64,000 nucleotides of DNA from Alentia gelatinosa (GCA_950022655.1 OX465584.1:54082789-54146788); one strand, 5' to 3'. Shown: positions 31,140-41,469, counted from the stretch's first letter. Numbers and translations are program-made. Notes: generated from the letters alone by a model not told the origin.

Positions 31140-31310
31140 GGACCAGTGGTCCATACAGTATTCTTACGTTAAATGTCAAAATGAATTTTTTTACGGTCGG
31201 CTCCGTATACCACTGTAGGTTGACGACGTAATGTACTCGCTATCGCTCATGCATTACTGCACCTCAACCACTCGTGGTTTGTGGCCGCCTGTCCGAAAAC
31301 CTGTGATTGT
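31140..31310. mobile_element. Family I-like hairpin, diverged
   Basis: GTTGACGACGTAATGTACTCGCTATCGCTC then GTGGCCGCCTGTCC keeps the family I inner stem and apex. The outer left arm (GGCTCCGTATACCACTGTA) is partly different. The remainder of family I is absent. Confidence 0.5.
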
Positions 31311-31971
31311 TGTATTTCTTACATATTGGTCATCAATAATCATTTCTATTTCTAATAATTTGATAATAGGTTTGCAAAGGCCTAAACTATGGGTGTGGTT
31401 TACAGTCACTAAGCAAGGGATAGTGTTTTACTGTGGCCCCATGCACAGTGATGGGGACTATGTTACCCATTGGTAAGAAAATGCTATCATTGATGGTCAA
31501 AAGAAACGTATAGTTGACAACAAATCGTATAGTTGTCGGTGAACTTGTCACAAGCAAATTACGCAACGCAGATGGTATTCTCAATATTTTGTTGTCAGCA
31601 ACTGGAGTAAATTAACATGTTGATAAACCTTTGGCGAGCGATTTAGGAACATTAACTGACAATTCATCTGCGAAAAAGATCATCTCAAGGGGGGGTAACA
31701 ATTGTTGGTTGACCCTTGCTTAATTATCGTATTATAGACTTATAAAATTATCTCGCACCTCAACTCGTACTTGATAAATTTTATGTCCCTACCCGTGACT
31801 GTGTTAGTCACTGGACGTTATATGACTGTGCAACAAGTTCACTCAGAGACTTTGTACATCGAGAGAGCTGGGGCTGTGCATCAAATAGAACTTTAATCTG
31901 TGAGCGTGAACAATAGGTTTGGATGTCAAAAGTTACTGATTAATGAACTTGTCGTCATGTGTCTTTGAGAT
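31311..31971. other. Unassigned region
   Basis: No gene is supported. The text near 31640-31740 has weak family D-like pieces (GCGATTTAGGAACATTAACTG). AATAAAGTTC at 31979 is shared with family Y. Confidence 0.3.
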
Positions 31972-32244
31972 GTGTTGAATAAAGTTCTGAACTCAATTTA
32001 CAGATGTAAGCCTATCGCTTTTCTAACAATTCTGCAAGTAAGAGATACAGTTCTAGGAGATTCAGTGATGGCAAATGGCGTGTTTGTGAAGCTTGTATCT
32101 GATACTCTATCCATTAATGTCTTTTTTACTCATGAGGAAAACCTGGATGAAACAGCACAGCTAATAAACTACATGGACTATTTGTCTCACACGTTTGTAA
32201 AAACTATCTGCGATAGGATCAATAGAGTTCTACGTCTCACATGA
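31972..32244 (+). CDS. Possible terminal coding exon, unidentified
   Basis: A 90-codon frame lies in DNA that shows no match to the repeat families here. The C-terminal 60 residues look protein-like (VFVKLVSDTLSINVFF, HEENLDETAQLINYMDYL, ending RINRVLRLT before TGA), with mixed hydrophobic and charged residues. A pyrimidine-containing tract (TCGCTTTTCTAAC) and AG sites (GAGATACAG near 32049) could serve as a splice acceptor, so the first codons may be intron. I recognise no family. It could equally be chance or part of an unknown transposon. Confidence 0.22.
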   Translation: MLNKVLNSIYRCKPIAFLTILQVRDTVLGDSVMANGVFVKLVSDTLSINVFFTHEENLDETAQLINYMDYLSHTFVKTICDRINRVLRLT

Positions 32245-32617
32245 AGAATAACTGTTCGCATATCATTTCTTCTTTTTGAATATCTGATGCCTGTTTCGCC
32301 GTGTGTTATTTCAGCTTTGAATGCACAGGCTGCTTTTCAAGCTCATGGCTTTCATTGTGCTTCAATGATACGACGCTCAAAACGCCTATTAAATTTCATA
32401 TCTGTGTGCCAATGTCTCATATTCAATCACCAGTTGTACAGATTTCATCCACTTTCATCAACCTTGAAAGAATATAGTTTGTTTCTGTGTACCACATTTA
32501 GGTAACGAGCTGATAGAAGCAAACTGAATAATCACATTATTGAGGACTATAAAGCTACGCAAACCACGAACAAACTTTCTTCCAAAAGAGTCCTGTATAT
32601 AGAGTAATGAACTCAAC

Positions 32618-32900
32618 GTGGCGTGTCTATTTGCTGACGAAAGCGCCACCGATTATATGCAAGCTGTACAAAAGTGGAGTAGGTGGAAGATAGGTGCTAG
32701 ACACCTAACCTGAGCTCCAGGATAAATAAAAGCTTTAAAAAATTTTTTTTTAAAGTCGGTCGGTGGTTTGATTTGAGAAATTATTGGGCCACATATTCGT
32801 TGGCGGTCAGCTAAAATGCCATTTTCCGATGGAAACTGAGGTAGACGCCGACCGATTTGTGTCACTCACGTTTATTCCGCCACCGATGAATTCAATAGAG
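32618..32900. repeat. Family U repeat with a retroposon tail inserted
   Basis: The left half (TTGCTGACGAAAGCGCCACC, ACCGATTATATG, GTACAAAAGT) and right half (GTCGGTCGGTGG, TTTCCGATGGAAACTGAGG, GACGCCGACCGATT) flank an AATAAAAGCTTT plus A/T-rich tail at 32680-32752. Confidence 0.5.
32680..32752 (+). mobile_element. Retroposon 3' end
   Basis: GGAGTAGGTGGAAGATAGG, then GATAAATAAAAGCTTTAAAAAA, matches 16738-16815. It interrupts family U precisely after GTACAAAAGT, so it is an insertion and not part of U. Confidence 0.5.
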
Positions 32901-32915
32901 ACATTTGGTCGGTAA

Positions 32916-33196
32916 GGCCCGGCGTCCACCTACTACGATATGGCTCCGATATGGTCTACGATGCACCTCCCGATGAAAAATCAAAATCGCGTCAAAAGGT
33001 TACCTAATATCGGGGCAGTTGACCACATTTCTGCGATTAGACACAGATAAAAACCAATACAATGCGTGGTGGATTGGCATGTCTAGACATATGTCTACGA
33101 TTTTGCACCTTCCCGATATGGCACCGATTTTGACATTTTGTATTGGTGCCATATCGGGAGGTCTACGATTCTATCGTAGTAGGTGAACGCCGGGCC
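32916..33196 (+). mobile_element. MITE family A
   Basis: A 281-bp copy close to consensus (GGCCCGGCGTCCACCTACTA to GTAGGTGAACGCCGGGCC), preceded by TAA (32913-32915) and followed by TTA (33197-33199). The triplets fit TWA, though they are not identical. Confidence 0.85.
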
Positions 33197-33334
33197 TTAT
33201 ACATAGAAATCAGTCAATTGTGCTAGATTGTGTAAATTTTTCGGAGAAAAGAATCGTAGACACTTTTTGTTTCCACCTGGCGATCATCGCACCAAAAGTG
33301 TGACGTGAGTGGTTGGCGGTGCTAAATGTCATAA

Positions 33335-33767
33335 TAGGTGGTCATAATCGGTAGGTGAAACACATTAAAGCCGGGAACGATTAGTTCCTAACTCATGTAG
33401 GAATCGGTCACCTTGTCGTAGGCAAATTACGTAACCCCTCGCTGGACCCGCAGCCCTCGAGGAGAGGGGGTGGAGGGTATTAATCCTAAGGAAATCAGTC
33501 TACACCTACTGACATATATATACCCACACTGATAAAATCGGTGTATGGTCCACTGATCGCTGGGGGAGGGCAAAAACCACAACTTGTCGGCGACAAAAGG
33601 ACATCTGAAGGAGCTGGTTCACTAATCGCTGGGTAGCCTTGCCTAGCTGTCCTACATCTACGGATTCCGTTAGGATACCTCGCCTGAGACAAATTACCCT
33701 CCGTTTGTCGCCGACAAACGTACATAAATGTTCCTAAATCGGTAGATGGGCATTGGCCTTTAAGCCC
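33335..33767. repeat. Repeat family D
   Basis: It contains GAACGATTAGTTC, CTTGTCGTAGGCAAATTACG, AAACCACAACTTGTCGGCGA, CCTAGCTGTCCTACATCTAC and GTTTGTCGCCGACAAACG, in the same order as 38366-38697. The TTGTCGGCGACAAA palindrome is a recurring core. The plus/minus open frame of 125 codons across it is a repeat frame. Confidence 0.6.
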
Positions 33768-33954
33768 GTGGAGCACCCCCTTTAAGGTCCGCTTCCATTG
33801 GCCGACGAAAACGGTGTAGATTTTTTTAGTTCTCCTGAAAGCCCATTTCCATTGGCTATCACTGAGGCACAATAAATGGGCTATTAGGAGAACTCATAAA
33901 GCCCACACCGTTTTCGTCGGCCAATGGAAGCGGCCCTTAAAGGGGGTGCTCCAC
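33768..33954. mobile_element. Family C fold-back within a longer inverted repeat
   Basis: The family C core (GGTCCGCTTCCATTGGCCGA to TCGGCCAATGGAAGCGGCCC) is unusually short (about 155 bp) and nearly perfect. The complementarity continues outward through GTGGAGCACCCCCTTTAA / TTAAAGGGGGTGCTCCAC, so about 187 bp form one palindrome. The outer arm sequence also occurs once more as ACACCCCCTTTAG near 34145. Confidence 0.7.
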
Positions 33955-35089
33955 CAGGCCGATTTCTCACCAGATGAATTGTTCCTGGGCCCTGTAGAGG
34001 AAGCTCATGTATTGTAATTTATTTAATTCTGATAATAATAGTTTAATAAATTACCATTTTTAAAGATTTGAGAAATTCTAGGGCATCCAATAATGATCGG
34101 GGATTGTCTGGCTACAGAATCGGCTACCGTCGGTCCAGTTGAACACCCCCTTTAGACTGAGACATACGTTTCAGCTCACCGCGGAAATTTAAGCACATTT
34201 TTCGAGACAAGCTATTTGCCTAAAGGACATAAACCGAAATGTGATGCTGAGCCTGATTAGCAGAAGGTTCATCCTCACCAATATCTTAATCACGAAAATA
34301 TTGTAAAAATCCTTTGTACATTCACATGTGGAGATTGGTCAAGCTTATGTACATCTGCAAACCAAAAATGTCCAAAATATCTGTTGTAACAACAGATGAT
34401 ATTTTACTGTGCTATGACTTTTAGATTTTAAAAAAAAAAAGGAAATTTGTAGAAAAAGAGAAAGGACTGCTTGGATTTTACTATGTTGGTATGATAACAT
34501 TGAGCAACAACAAAATGATTGAGAATTTCAAAAGATTTAAAAACCCACGGGTGACCACAAACCCGTTATGTGAAAAGTTGTGGGCAATAATCAAACAAAA
34601 AGGGTCATCGATTTTTGTCTCCATCATTATGCAATTACGCACCAACGGCCTACTTTTGAGGCCAACAACGAGATCAATTTTCTTTTAACACTGGAGGAAA
34701 ACCCACATTTCTTTCCAAGTGAACGAAAAAGTACAAACCAACAACGAAATCAAACCGGGTTGACTTAATCGAAGGTGGTGACAAAAATTCCGTCTGTGGC
34801 CACCTCCATTTATTTTGTTGTTGTTGTTGTAAAAACAGAGTTTCTTTCTCACCCTCACCGATTTCCATCAGCACGATGCATTTGCCGTGTTGTATCTTGG
34901 TATATCTTGGTACATCTTACAGTGCTCTGATATGTCTTAATCCTTTGCACGACACATCGCACACGATGATATCTGTCTTTTTCACGATGATTTGTGTATA
35001 AGAGCATGGCAAAGGTGTTTAACCAGACCGATGGTTCACGGCTCATATGCACTCGATTATTCGAAACCTAAAGTGGAAAATACACTTTA
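33955..35089. other. Unassigned region
   Basis: AT-rich DNA with a (TTG)n run at 34813-34832 and a few D-like motifs. Short overlapping frames on both strands (34491-34874) lack features. Confidence 0.35.
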
Positions 35090-35345
35090 TCCTACTTTAT
35101 CCTAATAAAAAACGCCATAGGCTTAACATGGGATTTGTTTATGTCACGGATGTGACATAACGTGTTGTTCATGCCACTACTTTCTGATACTGAAAAAATA
35201 TGGAAATTGGGTAGGATGAAATGTAGACGCCACTCGTTTGAGTTTGAGCTTATTTATGACACTCATTTTGTTGGCTCCGTAATGTCACTCGTCTTCGACT
35301 CGTGAAATTATGGAGCCAACAAAATGTGTGGCATGAATAAACTCA
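35090..35345 (+). mobile_element. Family V element 1 (module plus private hairpin)
   Basis: Module one: TATCCTAATAAAAAACGCCATAGGCTTAACATGGG (35098-35131 region). Module two: GGGTAGGATGAAATGTAGAC near 35210-35229. The hairpin has left arm 35246-35293 and right arm 35297-35345 (inner core CATTTTGTTGGCTCC / GGAGCCAACAAAATG) and apex CTCGTCTTCGACTCG. Arms agree over about 45 bp with several mismatches. The stem is unlike those of the other V copies. Confidence 0.65.
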
Positions 35346-35399
35346 TTATGTCTCTTCATAGTACGATTTCGTTCCCACAGATCAACTCCCTAAATCGGA

Positions 35400-35950
35400 A
35401 GGGCATTTTAACTTGTCTCAGGCGAATTTGCGCTTGGATCGACCATCACAGAAGGATTTATAGATAGGAGTGGTGGTCAATAGTGGGAATCAACCGTAAG
35501 CAAATTCTGTTCACACTGGACGACTGACGACTGACTTCTGATATTTGAGGCCACCGATAAAGGAACAAGTAATAAATCTTAGCATATGGGAGCTAAATCG
35601 GTGAGCTGGCCTCAGTCTGTGTGTGGCAGGGGCATTTCTGCTCACCCAGCGACTAATTATTGGCCAAAATCGGTAGGCACCACGGGGGCATTTCTTAAAC
35701 TCCATTGTCGCCTACAACGGGAAGGAACACGTTCCTTAATCTATCGTTCCCGATTTCGGAACATTGGACTGCAATTTGTCGGCGACAAAGGTACATCGCC
35801 ATGGGTGGGATTTCCAAATCTTAGGCAAATTACTGTAGAGGGGTGCCACATTGGCCGACACATTTTCTAGGCCTCGCCTGAGCTTACGATTGGTCTTTTG
35901 TCACCGAGAAAGGAACATTCATGTTCTGAAATCGTACAGTGTGTATGGAC
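35400..35950. repeat. Family D-like repeat, rearranged
   Basis: Motifs CTTGTCTCAGGCGAATTTGCG, TTAATCTATCGTTCCCGATTTCGG, CAATTTGTCGGCGACAAAGG and AGGCAAATTACTG are family D pieces in a new order. The 94-codon frame at 35586-35870 is not supported as a gene. Confidence 0.4.
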
Positions 35951-36129
35951 CTTAATATGATTTGGAAAGACAGCCAAATCATGACGATTCTCACTGAATC
36001 TTGTGTGTTGGTGGAACCAGCACTTTAATCTTCAGATTTTTCATGTCCTTATTGAATTATTACTGCAAGAGTGTGGAAGATGGAAACAGAGTGTCTACCT
36101 TCGGGTTAACGATTATTAGCGGTAGCATA

Positions 36130-36345
36130 GACTCAATGAGCACTGATCACCGACTGATTGTTGCAAAGGAGGGTGGTTGTGGCCCACTAGATTTTAGGTC
36201 AACTCTCGACTGTAGAACCGTCCCAAGGCGCTATAAATATCATGTAAGGAGGTCAGGGTGAAGGTTGGGGTTTGCTGCCAATGCAGTCATTGGCTACTGG
36301 GTCTACTCTATTCCTTATATGGCAGTGAGTGTAATGGGACAACTC
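36130..36345. mobile_element. Family K element, second copy
   Basis: It matches 26460-26680 through GGGTGGTTGTGGCCCACTAG, GTAAGGAGGTCAGGGTGAAG, TGCAGTCATTGGCTA and GGACAACTCCATG. The flanks are unrelated to family J. It helps define K as a separate mobile unit. Confidence 0.65.
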
Positions 36346-36449
36346 CATGCAGGAAGGGTGCATATAACCGATGGGTTCTTTTGATGGCAGGTGGAAATGC
36401 TACATAAGACAAAGAATCGGTGCCATTTCCAGTAGTCAATGGTAATGCC

Positions 36450-36700
36450 TTAAATAGCCCATCATTGGCCGACAAAAACTGTGTAGAATTTTTGTGTTCT
36501 CCAAATAGTCTATTTCCATTGGCCATCACTGATATACAGTCAGGAACCGCTGGCACACCTTTAATACTGCTGTCGCAAGTTGTAAATAGGCTATTAGGAG
36601 AATTCAGAAAATCTACACCATTTTTGTCAGCCAATGGAAAAAGGCCTTGAGGGGAACTCAAAAGATCAGTACTGTTTTTGTCAGTCAATGGAAATGGTCT
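36450..36700. mobile_element. Family C element
   Basis: It runs from CATTGGCCGACAAAAACTGTG to TTTTGTCAGCCAATGGAAAA, then a duplicated end (GTTTTTGTCAGTCAATGGAAATGG) at about 36678-36700 preceded by AACTCAAAAGATCAGTAC. The last 40-bp piece is repeated twice in tandem. Confidence 0.6.
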
Positions 36701-37545
36701 TTAAAGGGAACTCAAAAGATCAGTACCATTTTCGTCGCTATCCAAGAATGAGGCGCATCCATTTAGAAATAATTTCCTGACAACGTTAATCGAGCCACTC
36801 TTCTTGTTGCTAACCAACTTGAGCACTTTGTGATTTGAACGTCGGCGATTTTACCCAAAACACTGGTTTAATTATCCGGCCGTCCCCCGCAAGCATCGTT
36901 CACCAGGCACAAAGAATGTGGATGGAGACTGACGACCTTTCATTTGCATTCCCAGCATGCACCGCGAAGCGTTTTTACTCACCGCTAGAGGGGGCATTGA
37001 TCGATGACTGCAGTGGCGGCCCCTGGTGCGTATAATGCGAACCACATGCACGATTTCCCGCGCTTTCTGGAGTCGCTAATTAACCTGACTCCTCAATCAC
37101 TGACAGACGATCAGAGAGGAGGTTTATCACCAGGCACCTAAATAACCAACATCCCATCGTTTTACAACTTGTAAACGGATTTAGGACCTGTGCTATGACG
37201 CGGAATATCGATACATACAATGCATCTATTATCCGTGGCCACAGCATGGGTCTGTATGAAAATATATATCACGACAGAGAGGCAGACTTAGTGTGGCTTT
37301 ATACCAGTGTCTGACTAGTTTTCTGAAACTGGTCCCATCCTCATCGACATGCCTCGCAGGGTGCTGCTTAGACTTGAACAAGATTATGATTATGAACTTT
37401 TTTTCTTTTTTTATGGATTTACTTTTTAATACTTGGGTGCTCGAGACTCCCCATCTCCCAGAAGCCCCAGGCCAATAGTGCAGTGCCTTGTCTAGCTCAT
37501 AGGCACACACATGGCAGTAAAACATGATATTAATTAAGTTTGATT
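36701..37545. other. Unassigned region, partly GC-rich
   Basis: No shared repeat was found. A 66-codon plus-strand frame (36835-37035) covers a GC-richer part but lacks recognisable motifs. Confidence 0.35.
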
Positions 37546-37690
37546 AATAACCCCGTCACCCCAATTAAGGGGGCACCCCAATGAAGGGGGCACTTCGCTT
37601 AAGGGGGACACTTCGCTTAAAGGGACACCCCGCTTAAGGGGTCAGTTATTTCGGTACAGAATGCTTCTTAACCCGGCTTAAGGGGTCACT
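37546..37690. repeat. Tandem repeats of a CTTAAGGGG unit
   Basis: About six degenerate units of a 16-20 bp motif (GGGACACTTCGCTTAAAG and variants) lie in tandem. The same motif with a GGGGTTTTACTGTA end occurs at 39095-39165, so the array probably derives from subterminal repeats of a pogo-like element. Confidence 0.6.
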
Positions 37691-37761
37691 TTGGAAGGAA
37701 ACCCTTATCTGATGGAACTGTTTGGGGACAACTCTCTAGATCATCTTGATTGCTTGATTAT

Positions 37762-37762
<1 letters not shown>

Positions 37763-37855
<93 letters not shown>

Positions 37856-37869
37856 TGTGTGTGTGTGTG
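37763..37869. repeat. (GT)n microsatellite
   Basis: About 53 dinucleotide units, interrupted once by GGG at 37851-37853. Confidence 0.98.
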
Positions 37870-37895
37870 AGGCGGGTAGTCTGGGATCTAGACAT

Positions 37896-38207
37896 CAGGG
37901 ACCTGTTTCACTAGTTTTGTGACATGTCTGTGACACCATACAGACATTGGGGTTTTCTAGTTTTGTGACAACACAAGTAGCTGCCCTTAGGAAAAGACAG
38001 ACCCCAAACATAAGGATTAGAAAAATCTACACATCATGGACCTGTTTCACTAGTTTTATGACAAAAGTGTTGGCACACATAAAAAGTGGCACCAACAGTG
38101 CAAGCAAGAACAAACAAAACAAAGTCTGATGTCTTGTTGTTATGAAACCGGACACACCATCTAGACGCCATCTAGACATGTCACGAAACTAGTGAAACAG
38201 GTCCCTG
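37896..38207. mobile_element. Family E element
   Basis: A 312-bp copy from CAGGGACCTGTTTCACTAGT to ACTAGTGAAACAGGTCCCTG, with inner arms GTGACACCATACAGACATTG and GTAGCTGCCCTTAGGAAAAG. It is the longest well-preserved subtype 1 copy, similar to 55192-55495. Confidence 0.82.
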
Positions 38208-38365
38208 ATACCATGCATTGGCCTGCGTAGGCTCCTTTAGGCGTCTGTGGGGTGTCTGTGTGGTTATAACGGTGTCTCTTAGAATCACTTGTATGAAGGT
38301 ATTACATACTACATAGGCTAACCATCCACAGACCAAAAACCACGCCTAAGCAGACACACGGTTTC

Positions 38366-38697
38366 AAGCCCGATGCCCATCTACCGATTAAGGGATGAAC
38401 GATTAGTTTGTAAATCGTATAGGAGTCGTTGAACTTGTCGCAGGCAAATTACATAACCCTTCGCTCGACCGGCGGACATCTAGAAGAGGGGGTGGTGCGT
38501 ATTAGTCTTAAGCAAATCAGTCTCCACTTACCGATTTTGGAACATGGAAACCACAACTTATCAGCATCTGAAGGAGGTGGTTCATAATCGATGGCTCAAC
38601 CTTACCTAGCTGTCCTACATCTACCGACTACGGCCGACTCCGTTAGGATGCCTTCGCTGAGACAAATTACAGTCCGTTTGTCGCCGACAAATCCCTG
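38366..38697. repeat. Repeat family D
   Basis: GCCCATCTACCGATTAAGGG, CTTGTCGCAGGCAAATTACA, CTACCGACTACGGCCGACTC and CCGTTTGTCGCCGACAAAT follow the order of 33335-33767. Confidence 0.6.
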
Positions 38698-39094
38698 CAT
38701 CTCTAGCGGGCCTGGGCGGGCCACAGTTAGTGATTTTTAACACCATTGAGTTTCGCGCCTGCTAAAGGTGCCAGGTAAGAAGCCCTCTTACAGGTTTTAT
38801 TGGAGGCCCAGGCCGGGCTGGAGACTTTGGAGGCAGTACCTAAGCACTGCATCGGTACTGTCAATAGGCATGTCTTCCTGGGACTGTGAAACTGTCCTTT
38901 GAACTATGTTGGATGCTGTAAATACATTTAACATTTATCTTTTTATCCTATACATTTTTTAATTTATTTTATATTTATTTGGTATCTATTTTCCATTTAT
39001 TTGCTTAGAATGTGTTATTTAATTAACCTATTATCTAATAACTGATGTTTCCTTCGTTTATATAGGTATACTCTACTATATAACCATTGGCAGA
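38698..39094. other. Unassigned spacer
   Basis: No gene was recognised. Part of the DNA (38700-38830) is GC-rich with GGCCTGGGCGGGCC; the rest is very AT-rich. Confidence 0.35.
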
Positions 39095-39165
39095 CTGAAA
39101 CCCCCCCTTTAGGGGGCACCCCGCTTAAAGGGACACTTGGCCCGGAGCGGGGTTTTACTGTATAT
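39095..39165 (-). mobile_element. Terminus of a pogo-like element
   Basis: Read on the minus strand, TACAGTAAAACCCCGCTCCG leads into GTGTCCCTTTAAGCGGGGTG. CAGTAAAACC.CGC ends after TA are like the element at 14588-14674 and like known pogo-type ends. No matching second terminus was found nearby. Confidence 0.4.
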
Positions 39166-39689
39166 GCATTTTCATTGCTACAGTTATACGCTCTGGGCAT
39201 TTGAGAGAGACGCCATATATCTGGTGATTCTTGTGGTGCATCTTAGTAAATAATATATACATTAGTTCAGAAATAAGCGGCTATACGGTTACATACTGAA
39301 TGACTCTGGATAAAAGGCATTACAATATATACACTTCCTCTGAAAAGCTGTGTCAGCTATGGCAGAGGAGAATGGAGGAGCGGGTGATGGTAAGGTCGAC
39401 AAGCAGTGGCTGCAGGCAGGCAGGGAGAGGTGGGCGGGAACATAAATAATGAGAAGAACTGGTGGTAGGACACAGAGACTGAGGCCAGTCTAGGTGCTGC
39501 TGTAAGCTATGCCTCCTCCATCTTACGCCTCGTATTTTAATTCATTATTTATCTGCATTCCCCCCCCCCCTCCCCGAGGAGAATATGAAAGTGTGGTTTG
39601 GCACAGTCAGATGAAGGCATATTGGACAATTTGGCTTGAAAATGGAAACCCATGTAATTTTCCTGGATATTGGATATGATGATCCCTAA

Positions 39690-39890
39690 GTGTTGTAGAA
39701 ACCCTGTCTATCTTAAAAGTCGGGGGTCACCGCGGTAGTTTTTGATTTAGAGATCAATATTATTTTAATTTTGTAATTGGATGTACAGAAATTCTAAAAG
39801 ATTGCTTTTCACATTATATTCCACGCCCCATTGAATACAGTCACTCAGTGTTCAGCCTATGGAGATTTTTTATTAGGGGACGGATAAGGA
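39690..39890 (-). mobile_element. Family V, module only
   Basis: On the minus strand, TATCCGTCCCCTAATAAAAA then CTCCATAGGCTGAACACTGAG gives the first V module. The second module and a hairpin are not recognisable. It lies about 90 bp from a full V element in opposite orientation. Confidence 0.45.
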
Positions 39891-39980
39891 TACATGAGCT
39901 CCTTGTGAAACCACACAATTTGTAATGGTGGCACTATCCATAGTCTCATATGCATAACAGGATTAATTGCTATTTATCAT

Positions 39981-40223
39981 CTTACCCCTGGTATTTTCCC
40001 CATAGACTTAACAATGGGAACGTTGGATATTTAGGGAAAAAACACTCAATGGGGGATTATGTCACAAAGGTTAACTCATTAGTCAATGAGAAGGGTGAGA
40101 TAATTTCAGAAACATATTCAAGTTTAGGGTCAGAGCTCGATCCCATCGAATTGAATTGTTGCGTAATTCACTATGTGATTCATACAAGATGGGATACAGG
40201 CTCTTACCCTAAACTTTCATAGG
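39981..40223 (+). mobile_element. Family V element 6
   Basis: Module one CCCCATAGACTTAACAATGGG (40000-40019), module two GGGTGAGATAATTTCAGAAACATATTC (40093-40118), then a hairpin with arms AAGTTTAGGGTCAGAGCTCG (from 40120) and its partner ending CTAAACTTT. The large apex loop (AATTGAATTGTTGCGTAATT) lacks the GCTTCG core of other copies. Confidence 0.6.
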
Positions 40224-40489
40224 TTTCCTCTATTTAGTAAGTTTTATTTTTACTGGAGGTAAGAATAGGCTTAAATATGTGTCGTAGTACCGGTCCGTGG
40301 CCTTTTAGTCTTTTCGCGCATTTCTTAACATTCCTTTAAAGACATGAATGTTTCACACAGACATAAAATGAATGGGCCAACTCCATAGCACTGAGCACCA
40401 ATTCAGCTGGAATTCATCTTCCGGCATCATGCAATCAGTACCACATTTTCAGTTCTTCTTGGCACCTCTAAAGCCCCGTTCACACTGTG
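40224..40489. other. Unassigned spacer
   Basis: No repeat or gene was recognised. Confidence 0.3.
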
Positions 40490-40615
40490 CGATGGACTTG
40501 CTCAAGTCTTTGATTATGAACGTGTATAGAATGATTAGACACGATAAGAATAAAGTTCATTAAAGTATTATTTTATTCTGACTGGCCCATGAATCAAAGA
40601 CTTGTCCACTATGAA
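40490..40615. mobile_element. Short inverted repeat near the peptide gene
   Basis: CACTGTGCGATGGACTTGCTCAAGTCTTTGATTATG pairs loosely with CATGAATCAAAGACTTGTCCACTATG at the right. GACTTGCTCAAGTCTTT.ATTATG also occurs just before family H at 22069. Confidence 0.4.
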
Positions 40616-40704
40616 CAGAATCTCCTGTTTATGGCCCCAAGCCATTCCCATACCTCCTCCTACCCCCCTACCCCCTACCCTGCTCCAATTCCCTGGCTGC
40701 CTGT

Positions 40705-40717
40705 GTTGTCATAGCAA
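40705..40717. promoter_or_regulatory. X-box-like motif
   Basis: GTTGTCATAGCAA is an imperfect inverted motif close to the RFX X-box. It lies about 560 bp upstream of the peptide gene's start codon. Function is inferred from the motif only. Confidence 0.2.
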
Positions 40718-41170
40718 TAAATTTGCCTGCTTCTGCCTGTGACCTGATTGAGATCAAAGTGAGAGGGTATCAATCTCCCAGCAGATATCCTGATCAGTAG
40801 CCAGGATATCTGTATGGAGAGTGTTGGGAAAACTGTAGCTAAACAGCGCCAGCAACCCAACACCATTACAAATGTACCAGTCCCTGTATCCCAACGAGGA
40901 GGGTAGACGTAGGATGCAGGGACTGGAGCCAGTCTAACTGTGCGACTATAGGACATTGCGACTGGGTACATCTAGTCACCGACTAGCGGTACTTAGCATG
41001 AGACTGGACTCTACAAGTTGCTTGAACTAATTATAAAACATACCTCAAGGCAGGAATAACTAGATGAGTTTCTACATACCACGCTTGACCCCATTAACCT
41101 TGTACGCATAAGAGCACCACCTCACTCACTGATGACATGCCATATTAATATCCCATACATTAGTAGCTGG

Positions 41171-41182
41171 TATATATATAAA
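41171..41182 (+). promoter_or_regulatory. TATA box of the secreted peptide gene
   Basis: TATATATATAAA lies 94 bp upstream of the ATG, which would place a start site near 41200 and give a 5'UTR of about 60 bases. The match to a canonical TATA box and the spacing support a strongly expressed, tissue-restricted pol II promoter. Confidence 0.7.
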
Positions 41183-41264
41183 CGGGAATCTTCGTATCTC
41201 AGCATCATTCACTCTTACACATCAGAAGCATCCAGTCCACGTTTTGCGCACTTACAGAATCACT

Positions 41265-41465
41265 ATGTTCAGGTTCGTGTGTCTTCTGGCAGTGCTTGCT
41301 GTTACTATGTTGGTGCTGGCAGAGGCTATGCCTGACCCAGGCTACAAGGGCTACTCCTCATACTACGGGAAGAGCAAATATGGATACTACGGCAAGGGTT
41401 ACTCTGGAGGGTACGATAAAGGTTACCAGAGAGGTTATGATTCCGGCCACTATGGTTATCACTAA
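41265..41465 (+). CDS. Small secreted glycine/tyrosine-rich peptide
   Basis: A 66-residue open frame that starts at ATG 41265, the first ATG after the TATA box. Residues 1-21 form a signal peptide: short basic start (MFRF), hydrophobic core (CLLAVLAVTMLVLA) and an AEA cleavage site after residue 21. The mature 45 residues hold 13 Tyr and 12 Gly in GY/YG-type repeats (KGYSGGYDKGYQRGYDSG), five Lys, one Arg and no Cys. Such composition is known from shell-matrix proteins of molluscs (shematrin-like and related GY-rich proteins) and from secreted GY-rich antimicrobial peptides of other invertebrates. Which role applies here is not decided by the sequence. TAA is followed four bases later by a strong splice donor. 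It is the only convincing protein gene in the window. Confidence 0.85.
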   Translation: MFRFVCLLAVLAVTMLVLAEAMPDPGYKGYSSYYGKSKYGYYGKGYSGGYDKGYQRGYDSGHYGYH

Positions 41466-41469
41466 AAAG

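Noticed and set aside
35090..35345. Helitron end for family V
   Set aside because: Helitrons end in a short hairpin before CTRR and insert between A and T. The V hairpins are much longer, differ between copies and have no CTRR end.
37546..37690. Telomere-like or CRISPR-like repeat
   Set aside because: The units are degenerate CTTAAGGGG motifs shared with a pogo-like end at 39.1 kb, so a transposon origin is simpler.
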